Of a stretch of 64,000 nucleotides of DNA, positions 55,262 through 63,352 are shown piece by piece (position 1 is the stretch's first letter; each line of letters begins with the position of its first letter). Source of the DNA: Candidatus Latescibacterota bacterium (GTDB taxonomy: Bacteria; JAAXHH01); assembly GCA_022823465.1 (NCBI GenBank), contig JAJEHX010000034.1, forward strand, positions 1 through 64,000, written 5' to 3'. A program made the translations under genes and the position numbers. The notes under the pieces were generated by a model that saw only the letters and a program-made list of their open reading frames with translations, did not search any database and had not been told where the DNA came from.

Positions 55262-56668
55262 TTATAAGTCGGACATCAGGACGCGCGCAACGTCCGGGAC
55301 CCGGCATTTTTCCACGCCGCGCATGTCGATCCGGATCCGGTCCCGGCAGCAGTCGACAAGCAGGGCAGGGGACCCATTCAACCAGCGGTCCGCCAGGTCC
55401 CCGGCCCGCATCCCCGACGGCCGGACCGATACCACGGAGCTGGGCATGCCCTCGCCCGGGAGGCGGTAGGTCGTAAGATGCGCTTGTCGCCCGGCCATGG
55501 AATACGCCGCGCGGCGCCGGCCGTTTTCCGACAGCAGTTCAAGAAGCTGCCGGGCCCGGTCGCCTACCTCCTCACGCGACGCGGCCAGCATGTGGACCGC
55601 CGGATGGCGCTCGAGGTCGCAAGAGCTGTCGGCCAGTTCCGCCAGCCTCGCGTCGAGTCCCGCCCGTACGTGCCCGGCGGCCTGTGCCGCGGGCCACTGG
55701 CCGTCCCTTCGTATGCGCGCTATGACGGGGTGGGTTCCGATCAGCAGGCCGCAGGGCGGTCCGCCGATCAGGCCGCCGCCGGCCGCGACGATCAACGGCG
55801 TGCCGCACCGCAGGGCTTCCGTGACGGAGCACGAGGACGGATAAGCGGCGGAAGGGGCCGGGCGCAACGTCGTATCGCCGGCCAGGTGCAGTACGGTGGC
55901 GCCGGATTCCGCTCCGGCCCGGACGATTTCCTTCTGTCCGGCTTCTTCGGTGAAACCTCGAAGGGCGTATGTAGACGGACGGATCGTGATGATCAGCGCG
56001 GTCCGGTCGCCCACGACGGCCTGGTAGTCGGACAACCGGGTCTTGTTGGTGGCCCCCGTCTCGACCACCCTGGCCCCCGCGAGCGTGCAGATCGATACGG
56101 GATTCACGGGCCGTTCCTCGTAGGGCGCGTCGATCAGTCCCGACCGGCCGCGGTCGATGACGACTTCCTCTCCTTGCGCGAGGGATCGAACCGCCAGGAG
56201 GAAGGCGTCGGAGACGGAACGGGTGACCAGCGCGTCTTCGGCGCCGGTCAGTTCGCGCAGCAGCCTGGCGGTGCGCCCGTCATCTTCGTAGGCAGCGAGC
56301 GTGAGCGCCAGCTTCGAAGCCCTCCGCGCCGCCGTCCCGGCGTACCGGCCCCGCGTCCGCGGATGGAAGAGGACGCCCGAAGCATTGATCAGGTCCCCGT
56401 CCGTCGAACGGGCTTCATCCTCCAGGAGCGCGGCGACCCGCTCGGCGAGGTGCCGTGGCGCCAGCCGGTCCGACCGGGCCGCTTCCGCCTCCTGCGGACG
56501 GAGCCTGATCCTGTCCCGCGTGTCGCGCAGCACCTTGCGGACGGCGGCGGCGATCTGCCCGTCCTCGAACCGGCCCCGCAGCGCCCTGATGTCGGACTGG
56601 CGCTGCAACGCGTGCACGGAGGGCAGGCGGGCGAGCGGAAGCCTCAGGTCTTCCCGTCCGGGGTTCAT
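55262..56668 (-). CDS. SelA-like protein lacking the PLP lysine (pseudo-selenocysteine synthase)
   Basis: This 468-aa protein aligns along its length with L-seryl-tRNA(Sec) selenium transferase: LPSVHALQ, DLINASGVLFHPRTRG, LTGAEDALVTRSVSDAFLLAV, ETGATNKTRLSDYQAVVGD, YALRGFTEE and GGGLIGGPPCG. In E. coli SelA the last motif is SGDKLLGGPQAG and its Lys295 binds PLP; here the Asp-Lys is Gly-Gly (Gly298-Gly299). The Asn-rich phosphate-binding segment and the Arg pair after the lysine are also changed. It probably lacks PLP chemistry. The ATG at 56668 overlaps the stop of the DUF2064 gene. No selB, selD or tRNA-Sec is seen in the window. Confidence 0.82.
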   Translation of the reverse strand: MNPGREDLRLPLARLPSVHALQRQSDIRALRGRFEDGQIAAAVRKVLRDTRDRIRLRPQEAEAARSDRLAPRHLAERVAALLEDEARSTDGDLINASGVLFHPRTRGRYAGTAARRASKLALTLAAYEDDGRTARLLRELTGAEDALVTRSVSDAFLLAVRSLAQGEEVVIDRGRSGLIDAPYEERPVNPVSICTLAGARVVETGATNKTRLSDYQAVVGDRTALIITIRPSTYALRGFTEEAGQKEIVRAGAESGATVLHLAGDTTLRPAPSAAYPSSCSVTEALRCGTPLIVAAGGGLIGGPPCGLLIGTHPVIARIRRDGQWPAAQAAGHVRAGLDARLAELADSSCDLERHPAVHMLAASREEVGDRARQLLELLSENGRRRAAYSMAGRQAHLTTYRLPGEGMPSSVVSVRPSGMRAGDLADRWLNGSPALLVDCCRDRIRIDMRGVEKCRVPDVARVLMSDL

Positions 56669-57465
56669 GCAGGGTTCCTTCCCCGGGCTACGGCATCCAG
56701 CGCGGATTCCGTGTGGCTTCCCGTCACCTGGTCGCCACTGGCGCGAAGCGACCGTATTTCGCGGGCGATCCGGTCCAGGTCGCCGGGACGGTCCACGTCG
56801 TGCCAGACCGGGAGTTCGTGGCATGACAGCCCACCGGCACGGATGGCCGTTCGGGTCTGCCGCAACACGCGGTCCGTGCCCCAGTCGATGGACTCGAAGA
56901 GACCGGCGTAACGGCCGGCGGTCTTCTCCCCGCTTCCCCTTCCGCCCGTTCTACCCTTTCCGCTCAGTCCGATCAGGTAGTAGCCCCCGTCGGCGGCGGG
57001 TCCCAGGACGACGTCATGGCGATCCAGCGCGTCAAAGGCCTCTTCGACAAATGCGTGGGGGAGGAGGGGGCTGTCTCCGCCCAGCACAACCGTTTTGTCC
57101 CGCTTCTTTTGCAGCAATAGCTCGAAGGCGTTAGACAAACGTTCCCCCAGATGGCCGCCTCGCTGGACGAACCAGTTCACGTCTGGACCGCCCGGACTAA
57201 CCGGACCGCCCGGACTGCCCGGACTGCCCTGACCGCCCGGACTGCCTGGACCGTCCAGGGCGGACCGGAGTTCCTCCAGCCCGTCATCGGGGGTCCAGGC
57301 CACGAAGAGGGTAGCGCCGGAGACCCTTTGCGCGAGATGAAGCGTGTCCAGGATGAAGGCGCGATAGAGCTCCGCCGCCTCGCCGATCGTAACCCGCGGG
57401 GTCAGCCGGGTTTTCACCGTACCGGGCCTCGGGGCTTTCATAAACAGGACGAGTGCGTTCGACAT
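56665..57465 (-). CDS. DUF2064 / TIGR04282 family glycosyltransferase-like protein
   Basis: This 266-aa GT-A-like protein starts MSNALVLFMKAPRPGTVKTRL (ATG 57465) and has VVLGGDSPLLPHAFVEEAF and the family motif VLGPAADGGYYLIGL, with TLFVAWTPDDG before them. Family members occur beside arsenosugar genes and elsewhere; the acceptor is unknown. Residues about 90-115 form a Gly/Pro/Ser repeat coded by a 9-bp unit (57181-57262). It is coupled to the SelA-like gene, so the two may work together. Confidence 0.84.
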   Translation of the reverse strand: MSNALVLFMKAPRPGTVKTRLTPRVTIGEAAELYRAFILDTLHLAQRVSGATLFVAWTPDDGLEELRSALDGPGSPGGQGSPGSPGGPVSPGGPDVNWFVQRGGHLGERLSNAFELLLQKKRDKTVVLGGDSPLLPHAFVEEAFDALDRHDVVLGPAADGGYYLIGLSGKGRTGGRGSGEKTAGRYAGLFESIDWGTDRVLRQTRTAIRAGGLSCHELPVWHDVDRPGDLDRIAREIRSLRASGDQVTGSHTESALDAVARGRNPA

Positions 57466-57817
57466 GGGCGCGTTTCGGACAGGAGGCGAAAGAGCAGGCC
57501 GGATCCGCCGGTAGGCGTCAAGGCGTTGAGATGACGCGTTTTCGTAGATTCCACGCATACTACCCGGTGGACCGCGGCGTGTCAATTAAAACACTTATTT
57601 ATCAACTATTTAACCTGTTCGCGATCTGCGTCAGATCAACATTAAACCTTGACATGCGGGGCGGTCGAGCGTTATTTTCGGCGTCTCTTACCGACTGCCG
57701 GGTCTCCCGTTTCATCGGACCGGAGCCCGGCAAAGACGCGTCGCGCGGCGCCGCCGGCCAGCTTGGTCAGTCTGGTCCGTCAGCTCCGCCGACCCGCCCG
57801 GGTCCGACCCATGGGAT
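57466..57817. other. 352-bp intergenic region between divergent operons
   Basis: It holds an AT-rich patch at about 57585-57650 (unusual for this window) and a promoter-like TTGACA (57649-57654) with TATTTT (57673-57678) at 18 bp spacing, directed toward the DHH gene 140 bp away. No RNA gene or terminator is seen. The minus-strand promoter of the DUF2064 gene cannot be fixed. Confidence 0.55.
57649..57678 (+). promoter_or_regulatory. Candidate sigma70 promoter for the nrnA-ptps-folE run
   Basis: A perfect TTGACA is followed after 18 bp by TATTTT. The predicted leader is about 130 nt, longer than at the other promoters in the window, so this is less certain. Confidence 0.6.
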
Positions 57818-58795
57818 ATGGCCATGTGGGATGAAGTCAAGGCAGTCATCGAATCGAATCAGTCCTTCGTAATCTCCAGTCACGTTAATCCCGACGGAGA
57901 TTCGGTCGGCTCGGCCCTGGGAGTCTACGAGTGCCTGAAGGCCCTGGGGAAGGACGCCGTCGTCGCCATGAACGACGCCATCCCCGATGCCTATACCTGG
58001 CTGGACCCCGATGGGGACATCCTCGCGCCCGCCACGGAGGCGGATATCGAGCGCCTGGGTTCCATGGACGTGGTCGTCATCGTGGACGCCAACGGGTGGG
58101 ACCGGCTGGGTCGCCTGCACAAGCCGCTGGAGGAATCGGCGGCGGTCAAGGTCGTGATCGACCACCACCCCTACAGCGAGCTGATCGCGCCGACCTCGGT
58201 GATCGAGACGAAGGCCTCTTCCACGGCCGAACTCGTTTGCGATCTGATCGACTCGATGGGCGCGCCGCTCACGGCACGGGCGGCGGACGCGCTGTACACG
58301 GGCATCCTGACCGACACCGTGTCCTTCCGATTCGCCCGGAGCGCGCCGTGCGCCCATGTCACCGCGGCCCGGCTCCTCTCCACCGGCGTCGATCCGTCCC
58401 GGGTCTATGACAAGATATACAATAACAACACGGGCGCCCGTACCCGTCTCATGGGCCGCGCGCTTTCAAACATACAGTTCACCGGATGCGGCCGCGTCGC
58501 CTGGCTGTGCGTGACGCGGGCCATGATCGGGGAAACCGGCGCGCTGTCATCAGATACCAGCGGTTTCGTGGACGTGACCATGACCATCGCCGGAGTTGAA
58601 ATCGGGATCATTTTCGTGGAGGCCGAAGACGGGTCGGTCCAGATCAGCTTGCGGTCCCGCCCGGAAATCGACGTCAACCAGGTGGCCGTCGGCCTGGGCG
58701 GCGGCGGCCACAAGAACGCCGCGGGCGCCGTGTTCGACGGTACGCTCGCGCAAGCCGTCGAGACCGTCACGGCGGCGGCGGTCACCGCACTCTAG
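57818..58795 (+). CDS. nrnA: DHH-DHHA1 phosphoesterase, NrnA type (oligoribonuclease / pAp phosphatase)
   Basis: This 325-aa protein has the DHH-family motifs SSHVNPDGDSVGSALG, DVVVIVDANGWDRLG and VVIDHHPYSE, and a C-terminal DHHA1 domain ending GLGGGGHKNAAGAVFDG (RNA-binding GGGH). NrnA degrades short RNAs and 3'-phosphoadenosine-5'-phosphate, but c-di-AMP or pGpG hydrolysis by relatives is also known. The start is ATG 57818; a clear Shine-Dalgarno is lacking. Confidence 0.9.
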   Translation: MAMWDEVKAVIESNQSFVISSHVNPDGDSVGSALGVYECLKALGKDAVVAMNDAIPDAYTWLDPDGDILAPATEADIERLGSMDVVVIVDANGWDRLGRLHKPLEESAAVKVVIDHHPYSELIAPTSVIETKASSTAELVCDLIDSMGAPLTARAADALYTGILTDTVSFRFARSAPCAHVTAARLLSTGVDPSRVYDKIYNNNTGARTRLMGRALSNIQFTGCGRVAWLCVTRAMIGETGALSSDTSGFVDVTMTIAGVEIGIIFVEAEDGSVQISLRSRPEIDVNQVAVGLGGGGHKNAAGAVFDGTLAQAVETVTAAAVTAL

Positions 58796-58844
58796 CGTAG
58801 AAATCCTTTCCTTCCGCTCCACCGTCCGTCCGAACCCTCGAAAT

Positions 58845-59669
58845 ATGATGCTCCTCACCCGAAAAGCCCGGTTCTCGGCGGCGTACCTGTGCCGCAACCC
58901 GGATTGGCCGGAAGCCAGGAACAGGCGGGTTTACGGTACCTGCGCCGTCGGCAGCGGCCATGGCCACGACTACGTGGCCGAATTCACCTTCGGGGGCCCG
59001 GTCGACCCCCGGACCGGCGTCGTCCTGAACCTGACCGAAGTCAAGCGCCGGCTAGGCGACGTAATCGAACCGCTGGACCTGAGCCACCTGAACCATGACC
59101 ACGGGGCCCTGGAAGGTCCGGCGCCTACCAGTGAAAGACTGGTCCGGTATCTCTGGCATGCGCTGGGAAGCGGGACCGGGCCCTGCAGACTGGCAAGCAT
59201 CCGGCTTCATGAGAGCCGGACGAGAAACATAGATTACACCGGAGACGACAGCATGGTCTATGTCACCAGAATCGTCGAGTTCAACGCCGCCCACCGCCTG
59301 CACAGTATAAGGTTGAGCGACGAAGAGAATGTGCGTATATTCGGCAAGTGCAACAATCCCCACGGTCACGGCCATAACTACGAACTGGCCGTGACGGTCC
59401 GCGGTCCGGTGGACGAGGAGACGGGGACGGTCATCGACGCGGGGCGTTTCGACGACATCCTCCGGGAGGAAGTCGTGGACCGCTACGATCACAGGCACCT
59501 GAACCACGACCTGGAGGAATTCCAGACGGTCAATCCGACCTCGGAGGAACTGCTCAGAGCGATCTGGAAGCGGCTGCTGCCGTTTTTCGAGCACCCTTCG
59601 CTCCACCGGATTCGCCTGGTGGAGACCTCCAAGAACGCTTTCGAGTACTTTGGCGAAGAGGAGCGGTAA
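58845..59669 (+). CDS. Tandem fused 6-pyruvoyl/6-carboxytetrahydropterin synthase (two PTPS domains)
   Basis: One 274-aa protein carries two PTPS/QueD domains. Domain 2 (about 137-274) is canonical: FNAAHRLHS with zinc His150, [14 protein letters not shown] with Cys169 and zinc His175/His177, [10 protein letters not shown]. Domain 1 (about 1-130) has the same order ([35 protein letters not shown]) but Tyr14 stands where the first zinc His belongs. The enzyme acts on dihydroneopterin triphosphate in queuosine, tetrahydrobiopterin or folate routes. folE follows 5 bp downstream, and tgt at 28 kb makes queuosine plausible. An internal start at Met137 could yield domain 2 alone. Confidence 0.9.
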   Translation: MMLLTRKARFSAAYLCRNPDWPEARNRRVYGTCAVGSGHGHDYVAEFTFGGPVDPRTGVVLNLTEVKRRLGDVIEPLDLSHLNHDHGALEGPAPTSERLVRYLWHALGSGTGPCRLASIRLHESRTRNIDYTGDDSMVYVTRIVEFNAAHRLHSIRLSDEENVRIFGKCNNPHGHGHNYELAVTVRGPVDEETGTVIDAGRFDDILREEVVDRYDHRHLNHDLEEFQTVNPTSEELLRAIWKRLLPFFEHPSLHRIRLVETSKNAFEYFGEEER

Positions 59670-59674
59670 CCACG

Positions 59675-60238
59675 ATGGACCCGATCGAGGGATTGACGAG
59701 ATCGCTGCTCGCGGAAATCGGCGAGAATCCGGACCGGGACGGCCTCAGGCGGACCCCCCACCGCGTGGCCCAGTCCCTGCGGTTTCTGACCCAGGGTTAT
59801 GAAAAAAGCATTGAAACCGTCATTAATAACGCTATCTATGAAGAAGACTACGATGAGATGGTGCTGGTAAAGGACATCGAGTTCTTTTCGCTCTGCGAGC
59901 ACCATCTTCTGCCGTTTTTCGGCCAGTGCCATATCGCGTACATTCCCAACGGCAAGATCATCGGGCTGGGCAAGATCCCCCGTATCGTGGACGTATTCTC
60001 GCGGCGTCTCCAGTTGCAGGAACGCCTGACCTCCCAGATCGCCCAGACCCTGCAGACCTGTCTCGATCCCCTGGGGGTGGCCGTCGTCATGGAAGCGGGC
60101 CATCTCTGCATGATGATGCGGGGCGTGGAGAAACAGCACTCCAAGGCGACGACGAGCGCCATGCTCGGCGTGTTCAGGGACGATCGCAGCACCCGGATGG
60201 AATTCCTCGACCTGACCAGGTCGAAGCACGGCGGATAG
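59675..60238 (+). CDS. folE: GTP cyclohydrolase I
   Basis: It makes 7,8-dihydroneopterin triphosphate for folate, queuosine or biopterin. The 187-aa protein has [40 protein letters not shown] with zinc Cys and His residues, [36 protein letters not shown] with the second zinc Cys, and TTSAMLGVF. It directly follows the double PTPS gene, consistent with consecutive steps. Confidence 0.97.
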   Translation: MDPIEGLTRSLLAEIGENPDRDGLRRTPHRVAQSLRFLTQGYEKSIETVINNAIYEEDYDEMVLVKDIEFFSLCEHHLLPFFGQCHIAYIPNGKIIGLGKIPRIVDVFSRRLQLQERLTSQIAQTLQTCLDPLGVAVVMEAGHLCMMMRGVEKQHSKATTSAMLGVFRDDRSTRMEFLDLTRSKHGG

Positions 60239-60261
60239 CGCCTGGCACGGCGGTGCGCGTC
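60226..60261. repeat. Imperfect 18-bp direct repeat spanning the folE stop
   Basis: GCACGGCGGATAGCGCCT (60226-60243) and GCACGGCGGTGCGCGTCT (60244-60261) share the first nine bases exactly and 14 of 18 overall. The first contains the folE TAG stop. Confidence 0.55.
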
Positions 60262-60324
60262 TGCCGGACAGCCGGATCACCAGATTACAAGACCGCCAGA
60301 CCGCCAGACTCACAGGACGCCCTG

Positions 60325-61770
60325 ATGGACAAAGAACAACTCGTGGATCGACTCGTGGCCGCGCTGGGCCGGGAGAACGTCATCGACGCCCCGGACCAGT
60401 TGATCGTCTACGAATGCGACGGGCTGACCATCGACCGGAACGCCCCTCACGCCGTGGTCTATCCGACCACGGCGGAGGAGGTGGCGGCCGTGGTCCGGAT
60501 ACTCCACGAAGCGGGGATCCCCTTCGTGGCGCGCGGAGCGGGTACCGGGCTGAGCGGCGGGAGCCTGCCGCCAGACGGCGGTGTCATGATCGCGCTGACC
60601 AAGATGAACCGCATCGTGGAAGTCGATTTCCGGAACCAGCGGGCGCTCGTGGAAGCCGGGGTGGTCAACCTGCACCTGTCGAAGGAAGTCGGACGGCAGG
60701 GATATCATTTCGTACCCGATCCCTCGAGTCAGTACGCCTGTACCATCGGCGGGAACATCGCCGAGAACTCGGGCGGCCCCCATACGTTGAAATACGGCGT
60801 GACGACCAACCACACCCTGGGCGTGGAAGTGGTCCTGCCCGACGGACAGGTCACCTGGTTCGGCGGCAAGGCGGACGACGCCGTGGGCTACGACCTGCGC
60901 GGTCTGCTGATCGGCTCCGAGGGCATGCTGGGCATCGTTACGCGGGCCTGGGTCAAACTCACCCGTCTTCCGCAGGCCTGGCGGACTTTTCTCGTGGTTT
61001 TCGACAGGGTGGAGGACGCGTCCCGGGCGGTCGCCGGCGTCGTAGCCCGCGGGATCGTCCCATCGGCCCTCGAAATGATCGACAAGGTCGCCATCGGCGC
61101 CATCGAGGCGGCCTACCACTTCGGTTTTCCTCTGGACGCGGAAGCCGTGCTGATCATCGAGCTAGAGGGGCATGAAGCCGGTCTGGACACCCAGGCCGAA
61201 GCGGTCGCCGCGGTCTGCGGCGAGAACCAGGCCCGCGATATCCGTACGGCGGAAGACAAGAAAGAACGGGCCTTGCTGTGGACGAGCCGGAAGCGGGCTT
61301 TCGGCGCCATGGGGCGCCTGAGCCCCAGCTATTACGTGCAGGACGGCGTGGTCCCCCGAACGAAGATTCCGGACATCATGGGGGTTATCCAGACGACGGC
61401 GGAGAAATACGGACTGCTGATCGGCAACGTATTCCACGCCGGCGACGGCAACATCCATCCCTGTATCGCCTATGACGACCGGGACGCGGAACAGGCGCGG
61501 AAGACCGTGGAAGCCAGTAACGAGATCCTTCGGGCCTGCGTCGACCTCGGGGGTTCCATCACCGGGGAACACGGGATCGGGTACGAAAAGGTCGACCTGA
61601 TGCCCCTGATTTTCGACGAACCGGATATCCAGGCCATGGAAACGGTCAAAGAGGTGTTCGACGAGCGCAACCTGAGCAATCCCGGCAAGATGTTTCCCAC
61701 GAACCGCTCCTGTATCGGATGCGGCACGGCGGAGCTCAAATACACCAATCGACAGGCGGCGCTGCTTTAG
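60325..61770 (+). CDS. glcD: Glycolate oxidase / D-2-hydroxyacid dehydrogenase FAD subunit (GlcD type)
   Basis: This 481-aa flavoprotein oxidises glycolate or D-lactate. The FAD_binding_4 domain (about 40-215) has VVYPTTAEEVAAVVRIL, FVARGAGTGLSGGSLP, DPSSQYACTIGGNIAENSGGP and GSEGMLGIVTRAWVKL. The FAD-oxidase C domain follows, with VFHAGDGNIHPCIAYDD and SITGEHGIGYEKVDLMPL, ending NPGKMFPT. ATG 60325 is chosen because upstream in-frame sequence overlaps folE. glcE follows, but glcF is not present in the window. Confidence 0.93.
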   Translation: MDKEQLVDRLVAALGRENVIDAPDQLIVYECDGLTIDRNAPHAVVYPTTAEEVAAVVRILHEAGIPFVARGAGTGLSGGSLPPDGGVMIALTKMNRIVEVDFRNQRALVEAGVVNLHLSKEVGRQGYHFVPDPSSQYACTIGGNIAENSGGPHTLKYGVTTNHTLGVEVVLPDGQVTWFGGKADDAVGYDLRGLLIGSEGMLGIVTRAWVKLTRLPQAWRTFLVVFDRVEDASRAVAGVVARGIVPSALEMIDKVAIGAIEAAYHFGFPLDAEAVLIIELEGHEAGLDTQAEAVAAVCGENQARDIRTAEDKKERALLWTSRKRAFGAMGRLSPSYYVQDGVVPRTKIPDIMGVIQTTAEKYGLLIGNVFHAGDGNIHPCIAYDDRDAEQARKTVEASNEILRACVDLGGSITGEHGIGYEKVDLMPLIFDEPDIQAMETVKEVFDERNLSNPGKMFPTNRSCIGCGTAELKYTNRQAALL

Positions 61771-61811
61771 CCAAAGGCGCTGCTTTAGCCAGAGGCGCTG
61801 CTTCGCCTCGA
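61758..61811. repeat. 18-bp tandem repeat, three units, spanning the glcD stop
   Basis: GGCGCTGCTTTAGCCAAA (61758-61775), GGCGCTGCTTTAGCCAGA (61776-61793) and GGCGCTGCTTCGCCTCGA (61794-61811). The first unit contains the glcD TAG stop, and the second repeats it in frame. Confidence 0.9.
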
Positions 61812-61829
61812 TGGAATACAGGTTCACCC

Positions 61830-63287
61830 ATGCCCGATGAGGCGCTGCACAGCAGGCTTGGTTCCCTCGTGGAAGGCTATGCGCCAGCGAGCAGAGAAAC
61901 GCTGGCCGCCCATGCCGTGGACGGGGTCGTTCCCGCTGCCGTCGTAGCCCCGGACAGCGTGGAGTCTCTCTCGGCCACCGTGAAAATGGCCTCGGAACAG
62001 GGTTATACCGTGATTCCCCGGGGCGGCGGCACCAAGATGGACTTCGGCCATCCCCCTTCCCGGGCGGATATCGTGGTGTCCCTGGCGCGCATGAACCGGA
62101 TCGTCTCCCACGAACCCGCGGACCAGACGGCCACCGCGGAGGCGGGCATCACCATGGCCGGGCTGCAGGCCGGCCTGGGCGAAAGGGGCCAGTATCTTCC
62201 CCTGGACCCGCCCCACGGCGACGCGGGCACCCTGGGAGGGGTACTTGCCACCAACGCCTCCGGCGTGCTGCGGACCTCCTTCGGCACGGCACGGGACATG
62301 GTCATCGGGGTCCGGGTGGTACAGGCCGACGGCACGATCGTCAAATCAGGCGGCCGGGTCGTCAAGAACGTGGCGGGCTATGACCTGAACAAGCTGTACA
62401 TCGGTTCGCTCGGCACGCTCGGCATCCTGGCGGAGGTGAACCTCAAGCTCCAGCCTCTTCCGGCGGCGGGACGGATGATCATCGGAAGCATGCCGGGCAT
62501 ATCGGCCGCGGCCGAATGCGCCTTCCGGGTCTTGGATTCGGAGATCATGCCCTCCTTTCTGGAACTGGCCGATCCCGTAACCCATTCCTTGTTGGCAGGA
62601 GAGCATGGCGCAGACCGGGGCAACGGCGCCGGGAGTGGCGATGCCCAGGATGGCGATGCACAGGGCGGCGGCGCACAGCGCGGCGATGGCCGCCGCGGCA
62701 ATGATCGGACCGCCCCGGGTTTTCCGCTCATTGCGGGCATGTTCGGACCGGAAGAGACGGTTGACTGGCAGATCGGGGAATGCGAACGGCTCCTCCGTGA
62801 GACGGGAGCGACCGGCGTCACCCGCCTGGAAGGAGACGCATACCGGCAGGCCCTTGAATCGATGCGGGCGTTTCCCGCGGGCCGGCTCGTGCCCCGGGGC
62901 ATGCAGTCCGGCGTGACCTGCCGGGCCAGTGTTACCCCGGACGAAGTGGAAGCGCTTTACCGGCTGGCGGAAGAACGCTGCGGCCGCCTGTCCGTGGGCT
63001 GCGGCATGCTCTCCCATTTCGCCAGCGGCCACGTCGCCTTCGTCTTCTACGGGGAACGGCCCTTCCAGGAGGCGGATTACGACGGACTGGCGGGCCTGGT
63101 CGAGGCATTGCGAACCGCTTCGGAGCAACATGGCGCCTTCGTCGTGGAACACGCTCCGGCCGCCTTGAAGGAACGAGTCGGCGCGTGGGGATCGTCCCGT
63201 GGAAACCGGCACCTCATGGAGATGCTGAAATATCGTTTCGATCCGAAAGGCACGTTGAATCCAGGTCGGTTCGTCGACGGCATCTGA
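61830..63287 (+). CDS. glcE: FAD-binding oxidase, GlcE-like subunit
   Basis: This 485-aa protein has an FAD_binding_4 domain (TVIPRGGGTKMDFGHPP, DAGTLGGVLATNASG, GTARDMVIGVRVVQADG, VKNVAGYDLNKLYIGSLGTLGIL) and a C-terminus typical of GlcE (YRFDPKGTLNPGRF). It is longer than E. coli GlcE, partly through a Gly/Asp/Gln-rich insert (about 258-293) coded by imperfect 15-bp repeats at 62606-62708. ATG 61830 is the first start clear of the repeat. It should pair with GlcD. Confidence 0.88.
   Translation: MPDEALHSRLGSLVEGYAPASRETLAAHAVDGVVPAAVVAPDSVESLSATVKMASEQGYTVIPRGGGTKMDFGHPPSRADIVVSLARMNRIVSHEPADQTATAEAGITMAGLQAGLGERGQYLPLDPPHGDAGTLGGVLATNASGVLRTSFGTARDMVIGVRVVQADGTIVKSGGRVVKNVAGYDLNKLYIGSLGTLGILAEVNLKLQPLPAAGRMIIGSMPGISAAAECAFRVLDSEIMPSFLELADPVTHSLLAGEHGADRGNGAGSGDAQDGDAQGGGAQRGDGRRGNDRTAPGFPLIAGMFGPEETVDWQIGECERLLRETGATGVTRLEGDAYRQALESMRAFPAGRLVPRGMQSGVTCRASVTPDEVEALYRLAEERCGRLSVGCGMLSHFASGHVAFVFYGERPFQEADYDGLAGLVEALRTASEQHGAFVVEHAPAALKERVGAWGSSRGNRHLMEMLKYRFDPKGTLNPGRFVDGI
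62606..62708. repeat. Imperfect in-frame repeat inside glcE
   Basis: Units of the type GGCGATGCNCAGG recur with drift across about 100 bp and code the low-complexity stretch DAQDGDAQGGGAQRGDG. It interrupts the FAD-oxidase C region of GlcE. Confidence 0.7.
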
Positions 63288-63352
63288 AGGGATCCGGCCT
63301 GGCGCCGCGCCGGGACAGGACACATATCGGCTGATAAAACGGGGGAACCCAC

